Source: an uncultured Pelagibacteraceae bacterium (lineage in GTDB: Bacteria; Pseudomonadota; Alphaproteobacteria; Pelagibacterales; Pelagibacteraceae). From it: 64,000 nt of DNA. A program made the translations under genes and the position numbers. The stretch is taken from NCBI GenBank assembly GCA_902558815.1, contig CACEFF010000005.1, positions 20,671-84,670 on the forward strand, in the 5' to 3' direction. The notes under the pieces were generated by a model, which searched no databases, was not told the origin of the DNA, and saw only the letters and a list, made by a program, of their open reading frames with translations. Below are positions 7,526 through 17,617 of the stretch, piece after piece. The first letter of the stretch is position 1, and each line of letters starts with the position of its first letter.

Positions 7526-8275
7526 ATGATGAGAAATATCTTAATCCTAATTTACTTAAGTTTTTTTTGTTTTCTGAAAGTGAATGCAGATGAATGGAAA
7601 ATTAAAAATAAATGGAAAATTTCTTGTGGGATAGTTGATAAAGAGTCTCTAGTGATAAATGGAAAACCAAAAACTAGATATAATAAAAATGAATTCAAAT
7701 TAGAGAGCGTTGTTTTTAAATTAGATAAGGGAGATGTTGGTAGTTGTCCAACAGATAAAAAACCAGTTTATAAATTTAATTACTCTGGAAGGCAAGAAAT
7801 TACTCACAGATTACCAGTAGGTAAAACTATATTTGAAACAGATATTTATATTGAGGGAGCGCCGCAATACAGGTCAACAGTTTTTCAAATACATGACGGA
7901 AGGAACAAAGGTGCACCACCTAGTTGGATAGGTATTGGTATGGACTGGAAACTTAAATATAAATTTCCAAAAGGAGAGTGCTCACCAGAAAAGTGTAAAA
8001 AGATAAAAACTGCTTATTTAAAACCTGAAGAAAAAAATAGATTTAAGGCAAGTATTGACTATCAAAAAAAATCAAAATCATTAACTGTTTTTTATTATCT
8101 AAATAATGAGATGATAGCCAAACATGTAGATGTACCATTGTCCAAGAAGATGACAGATGGACCCTATGGACCAAGTAAACCATATATAAAAATTGGTATT
8201 TACAGAATTGGAGAAACAGGTACAACAAGCTTTGCTTACAATAATTTAATTATAAAAAATAAAAAAACTAAATAA
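7526..8275 (+). CDS. Secreted jelly-roll protein, polysaccharide lyase-like
   Basis: A 249-residue protein with a signal peptide (MMRNILILIYLSFFCFLKVNA, cut before DEW), so periplasmic or exported. The body is beta-rich with an end pattern (KPYIKIGIYRIGE) and a central FQIHDGRNKG-like strand that recall the concanavalin-A-like jelly roll of PF14099-type polysaccharide lyases and alginate-lyase relatives. This is pattern recognition, not a confirmed family assignment. Four cysteines (C34, C74, C150 and C155 approximately) could form disulfides. An extracellular glycan-active protein would be unusual for a SAR11-like cell. Start chosen at the first of two adjacent ATG codons. Confidence 0.6.
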   Translation: MMRNILILIYLSFFCFLKVNADEWKIKNKWKISCGIVDKESLVINGKPKTRYNKNEFKLESVVFKLDKGDVGSCPTDKKPVYKFNYSGRQEITHRLPVGKTIFETDIYIEGAPQYRSTVFQIHDGRNKGAPPSWIGIGMDWKLKYKFPKGECSPEKCKKIKTAYLKPEEKNRFKASIDYQKKSKSLTVFYYLNNEMIAKHVDVPLSKKMTDGPYGPSKPYIKIGIYRIGETGTTSFAYNNLIIKNKKTK

Positions 8276-8278
8276 TCT

Positions 8279-8641
8279 ATGAAAAAATTAACATGTCATT
8301 GTGGAGCTATTGAAGCAGAAATTAATTTAGATGGAGATTTAGCTAAAGTAATTAAATGCAATTGTTCTATCTGCAAAAGAAAAGGAGCAATTATGTCAAT
8401 GGTAAAAAATGAAGATTTTAAAATTGTTAAAGGTGAGGATAAATTAAAACTTTATCAATTTCATTCAAAAGTTGCAAAACATTACTTTTGCTCTGACTGT
8501 GGAATTTATACCCATCATAACCCAAGAATTAATCCTGCAATGACAGGATTTAATGTTGGATGTATTGATGAAATAAATACTTTCGATATTAAAGAAGTTC
8601 CAGTAAATGATGGTCAAAATCATCCATTAGATAAAAAATAA
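8279..8641 (+). CDS. GFA/CENP-V family zinc protein
   Basis: A 120-residue protein with the full cysteine set of the GFA fold: LTCHCGAIE, CNCSICKRKGA and YFCSDCGIYTHH, binding one or two zinc ions. The family was named for glutathione-dependent formaldehyde-activating enzyme, an activity now doubted, so the true role is unknown. It starts 3 bp after the preceding gene and 5 bp before the kinase gene, suggesting one transcript. Confidence 0.88.
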   Translation: MKKLTCHCGAIEAEINLDGDLAKVIKCNCSICKRKGAIMSMVKNEDFKIVKGEDKLKLYQFHSKVAKHYFCSDCGIYTHHNPRINPAMTGFNVGCIDEINTFDIKEVPVNDGQNHPLDKK

Positions 8642-8646
8642 TTTTC

Positions 8647-9570
8647 ATGCAACAATTTAGTTTATGTTTTAGCAAAGTAAAAAAAGATTGCTTAAAGTTT
8701 ATTAAATCTCAAGAGACAAAAGCTGACAAATTTAAGAATAAAGAAAAGATGATAAAATCTTTTTTAATTCCCCTATGTTTTTGGATTAGCAAAAAGGCCA
8801 ATAAGAAAAGACCATATTTTGTAGGTTTAGCAGGAGGCCAAGGAACTGGCAAAACTACAATTAGTTCTCTAATCAGAATCATCTTAACTAAATACTTTAA
8901 ATTAAATGTTTTTAGGATTTCAATAGATGACTTTTATAAAACAAGAAAAGAGCGAATAGATTTATCAAAAAGAATTCATCCTATGCTTTTAACTAGAGGC
9001 GTACCTGGAACTCATGACATTAATATGATGATGAATTTTTTTAGAAAATCAAAAAGTAAGAAATTCAAAAGATTGAAATTACCAACATTTAATAAAGCTA
9101 TCGATGACAGGTTTAATAAAAAAAAATGGTATGATTTAAAAAGGAGACCAGATGTTGTTATTTTTGAAGGATGGTGTGTTGGCGCAAAATCAGAGAAAAA
9201 TACTACTTTAAAGAAAACAATAAATTCGTTGGAAAAGGCAAAAGACCAAAAACAGATTTGGAGAAAATATGTCAACCAGCAGTTAAAATCGAAATATAAA
9301 AACTTATATTCGCAATTAAATTGTTTAGTTTATCTAAAAGCAAAAAATTTTAGTTTGTTACAAAAATGGAGATTAAAACAAGAAAGGAAACTTTGGGTTA
9401 AAAGTGAGGTGAAATCAAAAATAATGAGTAGAGAAGATGTATTAAATTTCATGCAAACTTATCAAAGAATTACTCAAAATATGTTCAGAAATATGCCAAA
9501 ATATGCATCTGTTATATTCAATTTAAATAGTAACCATCAAATTAAATCTGCTGTATATAAAAAGAAATGA
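8647..9570 (+). CDS. P-loop kinase, D-glycerate 3-kinase (YggC/Tda10) type
   Basis: A 307-residue P-loop NTPase with Walker A in GLAGGQGTGKTTISSLI (about residue 60), RISIDDFYKTRKER, an LTRGVPGTHD segment and VIFEGWCVGAK. These are hallmarks of the plant GLYK/YggC/Tda10 branch of the phosphoribulokinase-like kinases, which phosphorylate D-glycerate to 3-phosphoglycerate. In a SAR11-like cell it could route glycolate- or serine-derived glycerate into central metabolism. It overlaps the TolC gene by 4 bp (ATGA). Confidence 0.82.
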   Translation: MQQFSLCFSKVKKDCLKFIKSQETKADKFKNKEKMIKSFLIPLCFWISKKANKKRPYFVGLAGGQGTGKTTISSLIRIILTKYFKLNVFRISIDDFYKTRKERIDLSKRIHPMLLTRGVPGTHDINMMMNFFRKSKSKKFKRLKLPTFNKAIDDRFNKKKWYDLKRRPDVVIFEGWCVGAKSEKNTTLKKTINSLEKAKDQKQIWRKYVNQQLKSKYKNLYSQLNCLVYLKAKNFSLLQKWRLKQERKLWVKSEVKSKIMSREDVLNFMQTYQRITQNMFRNMPKYASVIFNLNSNHQIKSAVYKKK

Positions 9571-10862
9571 TTAAAATTTTAATTATAATTACAAGTTTTT
9601 TATTTTTACTAAATAATGCTATTGCTGAAACTTTTTCTGCAGCATTGAAAAAAGCTTATCAATCTAATCCTGAATTAAATGCTGAAAGAGAAAGTTTGAA
9701 TATTTCAGAACAGGAACTAAAAATTTCAATAAGTTCTTACCTGCCCTCTGTTACATTGAGTGGTAGCAAGAGTGAAGAGGATACAGAAAAATTAACTAAT
9801 CGAAATGGGTCAAATGCAAGTATTACAGATGTAGATCCTACAGTAAAATCATTAACAGTTACTCAAACATTAATTGATTTTGGAAGAGGTGCGGATTTAG
9901 CAAAAAGCAAGATAGGAATAGATTTAGCTAAAGCAAAGCTTATGAAGAAAGAACAAGATATTTTATATAAATCAATTGAGGCATACACAGGTTTAATTGC
10001 AGCAAATGAAAAACTTAAGATAAATAAATCTAATGTAAATTTATTAGATCGACAAGTCGAAACTGATAGAATTAGACTAGAAAGAGGTAACATATCTTTA
10101 GCAGATGTTGCTCAATCTGAATCTTCTTTGGCAGGGGCTCAAGCAAAATTGATACAAGCAGAAAATGATTTTTTAACAAATAAACTTAATTATGAGAATA
10201 TTATTGGGAAATTAAATGATCCAGGTTTATTAGATAAGTCCTCTATTATAAAAGTAAATTTGCCAAATGAATTAAACTCAGCAATTGAAACATCAAAAAA
10301 AAATAATCCAGATTTAATAATAGCTCAATTAGAGTATGAACAATCTAAGAAAGATACTACGACTGCTAGAGCTGATTTAGCTCCATCTGCAACTTTATCA
10401 TTTGATAGATCTGAAACTGATGATTTTAGTGCAACTTATGATGAAAGAGAAAAAGATACACTTAAAGCAACTGTAACTTGGCCATTTTTCTCAGGTGGAA
10501 AAAATTACGCAAATTTAAGTAAAAATAAAAGTTTAGAATTACAAAAAAATTTACTTCTAGATAATATGAAGAAAAAGAACCGAACGAATGTAGCAAGTGC
10601 TTGGTCAAATTATCAATCTAACCAAAGTTTGTTAAATTCAGTTCGTGCTCAAGTTAATGCTGCAGAGATTGCAAATGAGGGAATAGTAGCTGAATATAAC
10701 AGTGGCTCAGATAGAACTACATTAGAAGTTATCCAATCCAACTCACTATTATTAAATGCTCAAATTTCATTAGCCGATTCTGAAAGAAACTACATTCTCT
10801 CTCAATTTAACCTCTTAAAATCTGTAGGTTTGCTCAATAGCGAATATCTAAAAGTCAGATAA
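9567..10862 (+). CDS. tolC: TolC-family outer membrane channel
   Basis: A 431-residue outer membrane factor with a signal peptide (MIKILIIITSFLFLLNNAIA) followed by ETFSAALKKAYQSNPELNAE, the typical first helix. Two internally similar halves of long coiled helices flank beta-barrel segments (LPSVTLSGSKSEED; SATLSFDRSETDD; VTWPFFSGG). It would trimerise into the exit duct for type I secretion or RND efflux. No inner-membrane partner lies beside it. Translational overlap with the kinase gene seems incidental to function. Confidence 0.93.
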   Translation: MIKILIIITSFLFLLNNAIAETFSAALKKAYQSNPELNAERESLNISEQELKISISSYLPSVTLSGSKSEEDTEKLTNRNGSNASITDVDPTVKSLTVTQTLIDFGRGADLAKSKIGIDLAKAKLMKKEQDILYKSIEAYTGLIAANEKLKINKSNVNLLDRQVETDRIRLERGNISLADVAQSESSLAGAQAKLIQAENDFLTNKLNYENIIGKLNDPGLLDKSSIIKVNLPNELNSAIETSKKNNPDLIIAQLEYEQSKKDTTTARADLAPSATLSFDRSETDDFSATYDEREKDTLKATVTWPFFSGGKNYANLSKNKSLELQKNLLLDNMKKKNRTNVASAWSNYQSNQSLLNSVRAQVNAAEIANEGIVAEYNSGSDRTTLEVIQSNSLLLNAQISLADSERNYILSQFNLLKSVGLLNSEYLKVR

Positions 10863-10895
10863 TAATTAGCTTTTTTAGCTTTAAATAAATAAATC

Positions 10896-10923
10896 TTGCT
10901 AATGAGAACAAAATGTGTACATT
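10896..10923 (+). promoter_or_regulatory. recA promoter with a near-consensus LexA box
   Basis: TTGCTA (10896-10901), a 16-bp spacer and TACATT (10918-10923) form a plausible promoter. Inside it, GAAC-N7-GTAC (10906-10920) is one mismatch from the alphaproteobacterial GAAC-N7-GAAC LexA operator seen perfectly at umuD. LexA bound here would block RNA polymerase. The leader to the recA ATG would be about 40 nt. Confidence 0.55.
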
Positions 10924-10969
10924 TAAAACATGATTCGAGTGTTAAAAAAATTAAAAAAAGAGGTAAAAA

Positions 10970-12118
10970 ATGACTAAAAATAACCTAAAAGTGGTTAAAT
11001 CTACTAAAGATCAAGAATTGGACAGCAAAGAAAAAAATAAAGCATTAGATGCTGCTATCAGCCAAATAACGGACAATTTCGGAAAAGGTTCAGTTATGAA
11101 GCTAGGTGAAAAAAGAGCCATGGATATTGAGTCGATATCTACAGGATCTCTAAGTTTAGACTTAGCTTTAGGAATAGGTGGATTACCAAAAGGAAGAATT
11201 GTAGAAGTTTACGGACCAGAGTCATCTGGAAAAACAACATTAGCATTACAAGTTGTTGCTGAAGCTCAAAAGGCTGGTGGCATTTGTGCATTTGTTGATG
11301 CAGAGCATGCTTTGGACCCAGTTTATGCAAAAAAATTAGGAGTGAACACTGAAGAGCTTTTAATTTCACAACCAGATGCAGGTGAACAAGCTTTAGAAAT
11401 AGCAGATACACTAGTAAAATCAGGCTCTATTTCAGTGATCGTGATTGACTCTGTTGCAGCATTAACTCCAAGAGCTGAAATTGAAGGTGAAATGGGTGAT
11501 CATCACGTTGGCCTTCAATCAAGACTAATGAGTCAGGCTTTAAGAAAATTAACTGGTTCAATTTCTAACACAAACACAATGATGATTTTCATTAACCAAA
11601 TTAGAATGAAAATTGGAGTTATGTTTGGAAGTCCAGAAACAACATCAGGTGGAAATGCACTTAAATTTTATTCATCTGTAAGAATGGACATTAGAAGAAT
11701 TGGTGCCATCAAAGATAAAGATGAAATTATTGGTAATTCTACGAGAGTTAAAGTAGTTAAAAATAAAGTAGCGCCTCCATTTAAAGTTGTTGAGTTTGAT
11801 TTAATGTATGGAAAAGGAATTAGCAAAATGGGTGAATTAGTAGACCTTGGTGCTAAAGCTGACATTATTGAAAAATCAGGAGCATGGTATGCTTATAAAG
11901 GAGAGAAAATTGGACAAGGAAGAGAAAACGCCAAAGTCTATTTAGCTCAAAATCCGCAAGTTGCTGCAGAAATTGAAATGGCAATTAGGGAAAAAGCTGG
12001 TGTGATTTCTAAAAAAATTGAAGGAAATCCATTAAGTCCTGAAAAAATTGAAAAAGAGAAGAAAGTAGCTGAAAAAGAAGAAGCAGATAAAGAAGCTACT
12101 CCTCCTAAAAAGAACTAG
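10970..12118 (+). CDS. recA: RecA recombinase
   Basis: DNA-strand-exchange ATPase and SOS co-protease, 382 residues. Walker A is [14 protein letters not shown], Walker [11 protein letters not shown], loop L1 [14 protein letters not shown], and loop L2 [20 protein letters not shown]. An N-terminal extension of about 30 residues precedes the conserved [19 protein letters not shown]. The C-terminal tail is rich in Lys and Glu ([18 protein letters not shown]), whereas E. coli RecA ends in an acidic tail. Preceded by AGAGGT as ribosome binding site and a putative LexA-controlled promoter; followed by a hairpin. Confidence 0.99.
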   Translation: MTKNNLKVVKSTKDQELDSKEKNKALDAAISQITDNFGKGSVMKLGEKRAMDIESISTGSLSLDLALGIGGLPKGRIVEVYGPESSGKTTLALQVVAEAQKAGGICAFVDAEHALDPVYAKKLGVNTEELLISQPDAGEQALEIADTLVKSGSISVIVIDSVAALTPRAEIEGEMGDHHVGLQSRLMSQALRKLTGSISNTNTMMIFINQIRMKIGVMFGSPETTSGGNALKFYSSVRMDIRRIGAIKDKDEIIGNSTRVKVVKNKVAPPFKVVEFDLMYGKGISKMGELVDLGAKADIIEKSGAWYAYKGEKIGQGRENAKVYLAQNPQVAAEIEMAIREKAGVISKKIEGNPLSPEKIEKEKKVAEKEEADKEATPPKKN

Positions 12119-12141
12119 AATTAAAGGTTATCTTTAAATTA

Positions 12142-12168
12142 TAAAGGCGCTTATTTTAAGCGCCTTTA
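12142..12168 (+). terminator. Hairpin terminator after recA
   Basis: A perfect 12-bp stem (TAAAGGCGCTTA with TAAGCGCCTTTA) with a 3-nt loop starts 23 bases after the recA stop codon. No further T-run follows the stem, so termination may be leaky or rely on the terminal TTTA. It separates recA from alaS. Confidence 0.7.
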
Positions 12169-12218
12169 CCCCCTTAACGCTATCTAGACATAGAACAAAA
12201 AAGCTGTATTTTAAAAGT

Positions 12219-14885
12219 ATGGCTCAGAAATCGTTAAATCAAATAAGAGAAACATTCTTAAAATATTTTGAAAAGAATGATCATAAGATAGTAGAGTCTA
12301 GTAATTTGGTCCCAAATAATGATCCAACATTAATGTTTGCCAATTCAGGAATGGTCCAGTTTAAAAATGTATTTACTGGTCTAGAAAAAAGAGATTATCA
12401 AAGGGCAACCACCTCACAAAAATGTGTTAGAGCAGGTGGTAAACATAATGATTTGGAGAATGTTGGTTATACACCAAGACACCATACTTTCTTTGAAATG
12501 CTTGGAAACTTTTCTTTTGGAGATTATTTTAAAGAAAGAGGAATTGAGCTTGCATGGAATTTAATTACTAAAGATTTTGGTCTAGATAAAAATAGAATTT
12601 ATGTAACTGTTTTTCATGAAGATGATGAAGCCTTTAATTTTTGGAAGAAAATAGCGGGTTTTAAAGATGACAGAATTATCAGGATTTCAACATCAGACAA
12701 TTTTTGGTCAATGGGTGAAACAGGGCCTTGTGGACCTTGTTCAGAAATATTTTATGATCATGGAGATCATTTAAAAGGTGGTTTGCCAGGGACTAAAGAT
12801 CAAGATGGAGATCGTTTTATTGAAATTTGGAATTTAGTATTTATGCAATACGAGCAAATTTCAAAAGATAAAAGAATAGATTTACCAAAACCTTCTGTAG
12901 ATACAGGAATGGGATTGGAGAGAATTGCAGCTCTTTTGCAAGGTACTCACGATAATTATCAAACCGATCACTTTAAGAAACTAATAAGTTCAATATCTGA
13001 GGTAACAAAAGTCAAACAAGCAGACAATAATATATCGAGTTTTAGAGTGATTGCTGATCATTTAAGAGCAAGTTCATTTCTTTTAGCAGAGGGTGTTTTG
13101 CCATCAAATGAAGGTCGTGGGTATGTTTTGAGAAGAATTATGAGAAGGGGAATGAGACATTCTCATTTGTTAGGATCCAAGGAGCCAATTTTTTACAAAA
13201 TTTTTGACTCGTTAAAAAAAGAAATGTCAGGAAACTATCCAGAGCTTGAAAGGTCTGAGTCCTTGATAAAGGAAACTTTAAGAATGGAAGAAGAAAAGTT
13301 TTTAGTTTTACTCGATAGAGGTATCAAAATTTTAAATGACGAAATTTCAAAAATAGATAAAGTTTTACCTGGTGATGTCGCTTTCAAATTATATGACACC
13401 TATGGTTTTCCATTAGATCTTACAGAAGATATTTTAAAGAATAAATCATTGAAAGTTGATCATAAGAAATTTGATGAATTAATGAAAAAAAGCAAAGAAC
13501 TTGCAAAAAAGAACTGGAAAGGTTCTGGAGATAGTTCTGAAGAAGCAATTTGGTTTTCAATAAAAGACAAAATTGGTCCTACAGAATTTTTAGGTTACGA
13601 GACTAATCAATCTGAAGGTGTTGTATTAAGTCTAATAAAAAATAATAAAGAAACAAAATCTTTATCTACTGGTGAAGAGGGAATGATCATTACAAATCAA
13701 ACTCCGTTTTATGGAGAGTCAGGAGGACAACTTGGAGACAAAGGAAGAATTGTTTCTGGCAATTCTGTTTTTGAAGTAGAGGATACACAAAAAAAACTTG
13801 GAGATTTATTTGTTCATTACGGATCCTTGAAAACTGGTGAAATTAAAATTACTGATGTAGTAGAGATGAAAATAGATGTGGAAAGAAGAGATAATTTAAA
13901 AGCTTATCATTCTGCAACACACTTACTCCATGAGTCTTTGAGAAGAACCTTAGGCAAACATGTTATGCAAAAAGGATCATTAGTTGCTCCAGATAGATTA
14001 AGGTTTGACTTTAGTCATATGAAACCAATTACCAATGAAGAGTTAGAAACTATTGATAAATTAGTTAATGAATATGTTTCAAATAGTTCTGAAGTAACAA
14101 CAAGAATTATGACGCCAAAAGCTGCTATCGAAAAAGGCGCGTTAGCTTTCTTTGGAGAAAAATATGGTGAAGAAGTTCGTGTAGTATCTATGGGTAAAGA
14201 AAAAGAAGCATATTTTTCAACAGAATTATGTGGAGGAACTCATGTTAAAAATACTGGAGATATTGGAAAATTCAAAACTGTAAGCCAATCGTCTATTGCT
14301 GCAGGTGTTAGAAGAATTGAGGCTCTAAGAGATAAACAACTTGAGGAATTTATTAAGAATAAAGAAAAATTATCAACTTTATCTACTCAAAAAGATGAAG
14401 AAACTATTAAAGATTTGTCATCTCGAATAATTAAACTTGGAGGCAAGCCAAACATTGATAACAAAGATTTGAAAGAAATCATAAAAAATCTTTCGAGACA
14501 ACTTGAACAGCTTAATGTTAGCTCAGTTCTTCAGGATAAAACAAAAAACATTATTAAAGATGATAAGATAAATAATATAAAAGTTAGATTTCAAAAGGTA
14601 ATAGATTTACCACCTAAAGATTTAAGAAAACTTGTTGATAACGGAAAAAAAGAATTAGGAGATGGAATAGTTATTGTTTTTGCAAGTAGTGAAGATAAAG
14701 TTGGGCTTGCTGTCGGTATTACTGAGAATTTAATTAATCAATATGATGCAGTTAAATTTGCCAAAATAGGTTCAGAAATTATTGGTGGTAAGGGCGGAGG
14801 TGGAAGAAAAGACTTTGCTCAAGCTGGAGGTCAGGACTGGAATAAAATTAACGAAGCTTTTGATAAAATTAAGTCTTTAATTTAA
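12219..14885 (+). CDS. alaS: Alanyl-tRNA synthetase
   Basis: Class II synthetase of 888 residues charging tRNA-Ala. The aminoacylation domain starts [20 protein letters not shown] and contains motif 2 [15 protein letters not shown]. The editing domain carries zinc motif [13 protein letters not shown] and [13 protein letters not shown]. The C-Ala domain ends [16 protein letters not shown]. Length and order are standard. The 3' end overlaps convergent icd by 9 bp, with no room for a separate terminator on either side. Confidence 0.99.
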   Translation: MAQKSLNQIRETFLKYFEKNDHKIVESSNLVPNNDPTLMFANSGMVQFKNVFTGLEKRDYQRATTSQKCVRAGGKHNDLENVGYTPRHHTFFEMLGNFSFGDYFKERGIELAWNLITKDFGLDKNRIYVTVFHEDDEAFNFWKKIAGFKDDRIIRISTSDNFWSMGETGPCGPCSEIFYDHGDHLKGGLPGTKDQDGDRFIEIWNLVFMQYEQISKDKRIDLPKPSVDTGMGLERIAALLQGTHDNYQTDHFKKLISSISEVTKVKQADNNISSFRVIADHLRASSFLLAEGVLPSNEGRGYVLRRIMRRGMRHSHLLGSKEPIFYKIFDSLKKEMSGNYPELERSESLIKETLRMEEEKFLVLLDRGIKILNDEISKIDKVLPGDVAFKLYDTYGFPLDLTEDILKNKSLKVDHKKFDELMKKSKELAKKNWKGSGDSSEEAIWFSIKDKIGPTEFLGYETNQSEGVVLSLIKNNKETKSLSTGEEGMIITNQTPFYGESGGQLGDKGRIVSGNSVFEVEDTQKKLGDLFVHYGSLKTGEIKITDVVEMKIDVERRDNLKAYHSATHLLHESLRRTLGKHVMQKGSLVAPDRLRFDFSHMKPITNEELETIDKLVNEYVSNSSEVTTRIMTPKAAIEKGALAFFGEKYGEEVRVVSMGKEKEAYFSTELCGGTHVKNTGDIGKFKTVSQSSIAAGVRRIEALRDKQLEEFIKNKEKLSTLSTQKDEETIKDLSSRIIKLGGKPNIDNKDLKEIIKNLSRQLEQLNVSSVLQDKTKNIIKDDKINNIKVRFQKVIDLPPKDLRKLVDNGKKELGDGIVIVFASSEDKVGLAVGITENLINQYDAVKFAKIGSEIIGGKGGGGRKDFAQAGGQDWNKINEAFDKIKSLI

Positions 14886-16091
14886 TTTTTTTTTCAAATT
14901 TCTATCAATTACATCTAAAAACTGATTAGTAGTAAGATATTTGCTTGATGGTCCAATTAATATTGCAAGGTCTTTAGTCATTGATCCACTCTCAACACAT
15001 TCAATACAAACTTGTTCAATTGACTTTGCAAATTGAATAAGCTCATCGTTCCCATCCAATTTACCTCTATGAGCTAAACCCCTAGTCCATGCGAATATAG
15101 AGGCTATTGGATTAGTTGATGTCTCTTTACCTTCTTGGTGCATTCGATAGTGTCTGGTTACTGTTCCATGGGCTGCTTCAGCTTCCATTATTTTTCCATC
15201 TGGAGTTAGTAATGTACTAGTCATTAAACCAAGAGAACCATAACCTTGAGCCATAGTATCTGATTGGACATCACCATCATAATTTTTACAAGCCCATATA
15301 TATTTACCACTCCATTTCATAGCACAAGCAACCATGTCATCAATGAGTCTATGTTCATAAGTTATTTTAGCATCTTCAAATTTTTTCTTAAATTCTTTGA
15401 TAAATACTTCTTCAAATATATCTTTAAATCTTCCATCATATTTTTTTAAAATAGTATTTTTTGTTGAGAGATAAACTGGCCATTTTTTTATTAGACCATA
15501 GCTAAAACAAGATCTTGCAAAGTCTTCAATTGATTTATCTAAATTATACATCGAAAGTGCTATACCAGGACCAGTAAAATTAAACACTTCGTATTTGATT
15601 TCATCTTTACCATCTTCAGAAGTCCATTTAACCTCCATCTTGCCTTTACCAGGAACTTTAAAATCAGTTGCCCTGTACTGATCACCAAAAGCATGTCTTC
15701 CAATTACAACTGGGTCTGTCCAAGAGGGAACCAATTTTGGTATATTAGAACAAATAATAGGTTCTCTAAAAACAGTCCCCCCAATAATATTTCTTATAGT
15801 TCCATTAGGTGATCTCCACATTTTTTTTAATTTGAATTCTTCTACTCTAGCTTCGTCAGGAGTAATGGTTGCACACTTTATTCCTACACCAAATTTTTTA
15901 ATAGCATTTGCAGAGTCTATTGTAATCTGATCATCAGTATTATCTCTGCTTTTCATCCCTAAATCGTAGTACTCAATACCAAGATCCAGATAAGGCATGA
16001 TCAATTTATTTTTAATAAATTCCCAGATTATTCTGGTCATTTCATCACCATCTAACTCTACTATTGGGTTTTTTACGCTAATTTTGCTCAC
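14877..16091 (-). CDS. icd: Isocitrate dehydrogenase, NADP-dependent, subfamily II type
   Basis: TCA-cycle enzyme making 2-oxoglutarate and NADPH. At 404 residues and with the start [17 protein letters not shown] it belongs to the eukaryote-like homodimeric class, common in Alphaproteobacteria, not the E. coli class. Substrate-binding segments are [21 protein letters not shown] and [15 protein letters not shown] (here [20 protein letters not shown]). The NADP-binding [13 protein letters not shown] matches the family. Monocistronic by context; convergent with alaS. Confidence 0.97.
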   Translation of the reverse strand: MSKISVKNPIVELDGDEMTRIIWEFIKNKLIMPYLDLGIEYYDLGMKSRDNTDDQITIDSANAIKKFGVGIKCATITPDEARVEEFKLKKMWRSPNGTIRNIIGGTVFREPIICSNIPKLVPSWTDPVVIGRHAFGDQYRATDFKVPGKGKMEVKWTSEDGKDEIKYEVFNFTGPGIALSMYNLDKSIEDFARSCFSYGLIKKWPVYLSTKNTILKKYDGRFKDIFEEVFIKEFKKKFEDAKITYEHRLIDDMVACAMKWSGKYIWACKNYDGDVQSDTMAQGYGSLGLMTSTLLTPDGKIMEAEAAHGTVTRHYRMHQEGKETSTNPIASIFAWTRGLAHRGKLDGNDELIQFAKSIEQVCIECVESGSMTKDLAILIGPSSKYLTTNQFLDVIDRNLKKKLN

Positions 16092-16164
16092 TTATATTTT
16101 ATCTTATTAATTGAATTTCGCGATTTTATATACATATTAATGAAAAATTATCAAATAGAAGAAT

Positions 16165-16812
16165 ATGTTTAGCAAGATATTTCCAAAAATTCACGCTGAG
16201 GGATACAAGTTTTTAGTAATTGCAGGAATAATCACTATAGTACTTTATAGTTTCAGTGATTTTTTTGGTTTAATAGGTTTCGTAATAACTATTTGGGTTT
16301 ATTATTTTTTTAGAGATCCTGATAGAGTAATTATAGAAGATGACAACTACCTTGTAAGCCCTGCAGATGGAGAGGTTATAAAAGTTGAAGAAATTGATGG
16401 TCCCAAAGAACTCGGTTTAGAAAATAAAAGATTTAAAAAAATTAGTATTTTTATGAATGTTTTTGACTGTCATGTAAATAGAACACCTTGTGGTGGCAAA
16501 ATAGAGGAAATTTTATATAAGCCTGGTAAATTTTTTAATGCGTCTCTTGATAAAGCAAGTGAGGATAATGAGAGAAATTATTATAAGATTAAAGATCCTC
16601 AAAATAATGACATAATTGTAGTTCAAATTGCTGGTCTTATTGCTCGAAGAATAGTTTGTGAGTCAAACAAAGATCAAGAATTACAGCAAGGTGATAGAAT
16701 TGGAATGATAAGATTTGGAAGTCGGGCTGATATATATTATGAAAATTATGAGCCTTTAGTTAAAGTTGGCCAGAAAGCTATTTCTGGAGAAACATTGTTA
16801 GCTAAAAAATAG
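16165..16812 (+). CDS. psd: Phosphatidylserine decarboxylase, short form
   Basis: Makes phosphatidylethanolamine at the inner membrane. It has 215 residues, the short alphaproteobacterial/archaeal type. An N-terminal hydrophobic hairpin (about 18-50) precedes PADGEVIKVEE and FMNVFDCHVNRTP. The self-cleavage site is in IRFGSRADIYYE, where chain cleavage before Ser would generate the pyruvoyl group. The next gene, 1 bp on, is the phosphatidylserine synthase, so consecutive pathway steps are coupled. Confidence 0.96.
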   Translation: MFSKIFPKIHAEGYKFLVIAGIITIVLYSFSDFFGLIGFVITIWVYYFFRDPDRVIIEDDNYLVSPADGEVIKVEEIDGPKELGLENKRFKKISIFMNVFDCHVNRTPCGGKIEEILYKPGKFFNASLDKASEDNERNYYKIKDPQNNDIIVVQIAGLIARRIVCESNKDQELQQGDRIGMIRFGSRADIYYENYEPLVKVGQKAISGETLLAKK

Positions 16813-16813
16813 A

Positions 16814-17617
16814 ATGGAACAAAAGAAAAATAATTTTAAAATTGTCTCAGATAAAAAAGCAAGAATGATTTTGCCTAATGCAATTACTTTAATAGGTGTT
16901 TGCATAGGTTTAAGTTCAATTAAGTTCGCTATAGATGGAAAATTTGCAATAGCCATTATTGCAATATTGTTTGCAGGTTTAATGGATGCTTTAGATGGTC
17001 GAATAGCTAGATTAATTAAGGGAACTTCAAAAATGGGTAAAGAACTAGACTCGCTTGGAGATGTAATTAGCTTTGGTGTTGCTCCCGCACTTATAATGTA
17101 TTTTTGGAATTTGCAATATCTAGATAAATTGGGATGGTTTGTTTGCTTAACGTACGTAGTATGTGTTGCTTTAAGACTTGCAAGATTTAATGTCAATTCT
17201 GAAGAAGAACCATCATGGAAGGATAATTTTTTTGAAGGAATGCCATCACCCGCTGGGGGAATAATTGTTCTAATGCCATTAATTCTTAGCTTTAGTGGTT
17301 TAGGAGAATCTTTTTTTAAAATTAATTATGATTTATTCGTACCAATTTTTTTTATTATAGTTTCAATATTATTAATAAGTACAATTCCTACATATTCTTT
17401 TAAAAAGATAATAATACCAAGAGCTATGACAAAATTTTTATTATTTGGAATAGTCTTATTTTTTGGTGCCCTACTAGTTTATACTTTTAAAGTTATAGCC
17501 ATTAGTTCTATGATTTATATTTTCTTGATTCCAGTAAGTTATTTTCATTATAAAAAGATTAAAAAAGAAAAAAATATTACTTCAGATAAAGATGAAGGAT
17601 TAGAAGATATATTGTAG
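16814..17617 (+). CDS. pssA: Phosphatidylserine synthase, CDP-alcohol transferase type
   Basis: Membrane enzyme of 267 residues making phosphatidylserine from CDP-diacylglycerol and serine. It carries the CDP-alcohol phosphotransferase signature (D-G-x2-A-R-x8-G-x3-D-x3-D) as DALDGRIARLIKGTSKMGKE followed by LDSLGD. Six or more membrane helices are visible. It supplies the substrate of the adjacent Psd. Its stop codon directly precedes the ATG of the next glycosyltransferase gene. Confidence 0.96.
   Translation: MEQKKNNFKIVSDKKARMILPNAITLIGVCIGLSSIKFAIDGKFAIAIIAILFAGLMDALDGRIARLIKGTSKMGKELDSLGDVISFGVAPALIMYFWNLQYLDKLGWFVCLTYVVCVALRLARFNVNSEEEPSWKDNFFEGMPSPAGGIIVLMPLILSFSGLGESFFKINYDLFVPIFFIIVSILLISTIPTYSFKKIIIPRAMTKFLLFGIVLFFGALLVYTFKVIAISSMIYIFLIPVSYFHYKKIKKEKNITSDKDEGLEDIL

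Noticed and set aside
14877..14885. Frameshift or assembly error where alaS and icd overlap
   Set aside because: Both proteins reach their family-typical C-termini; a short convergent overlap is ordinary in such compact genomes.
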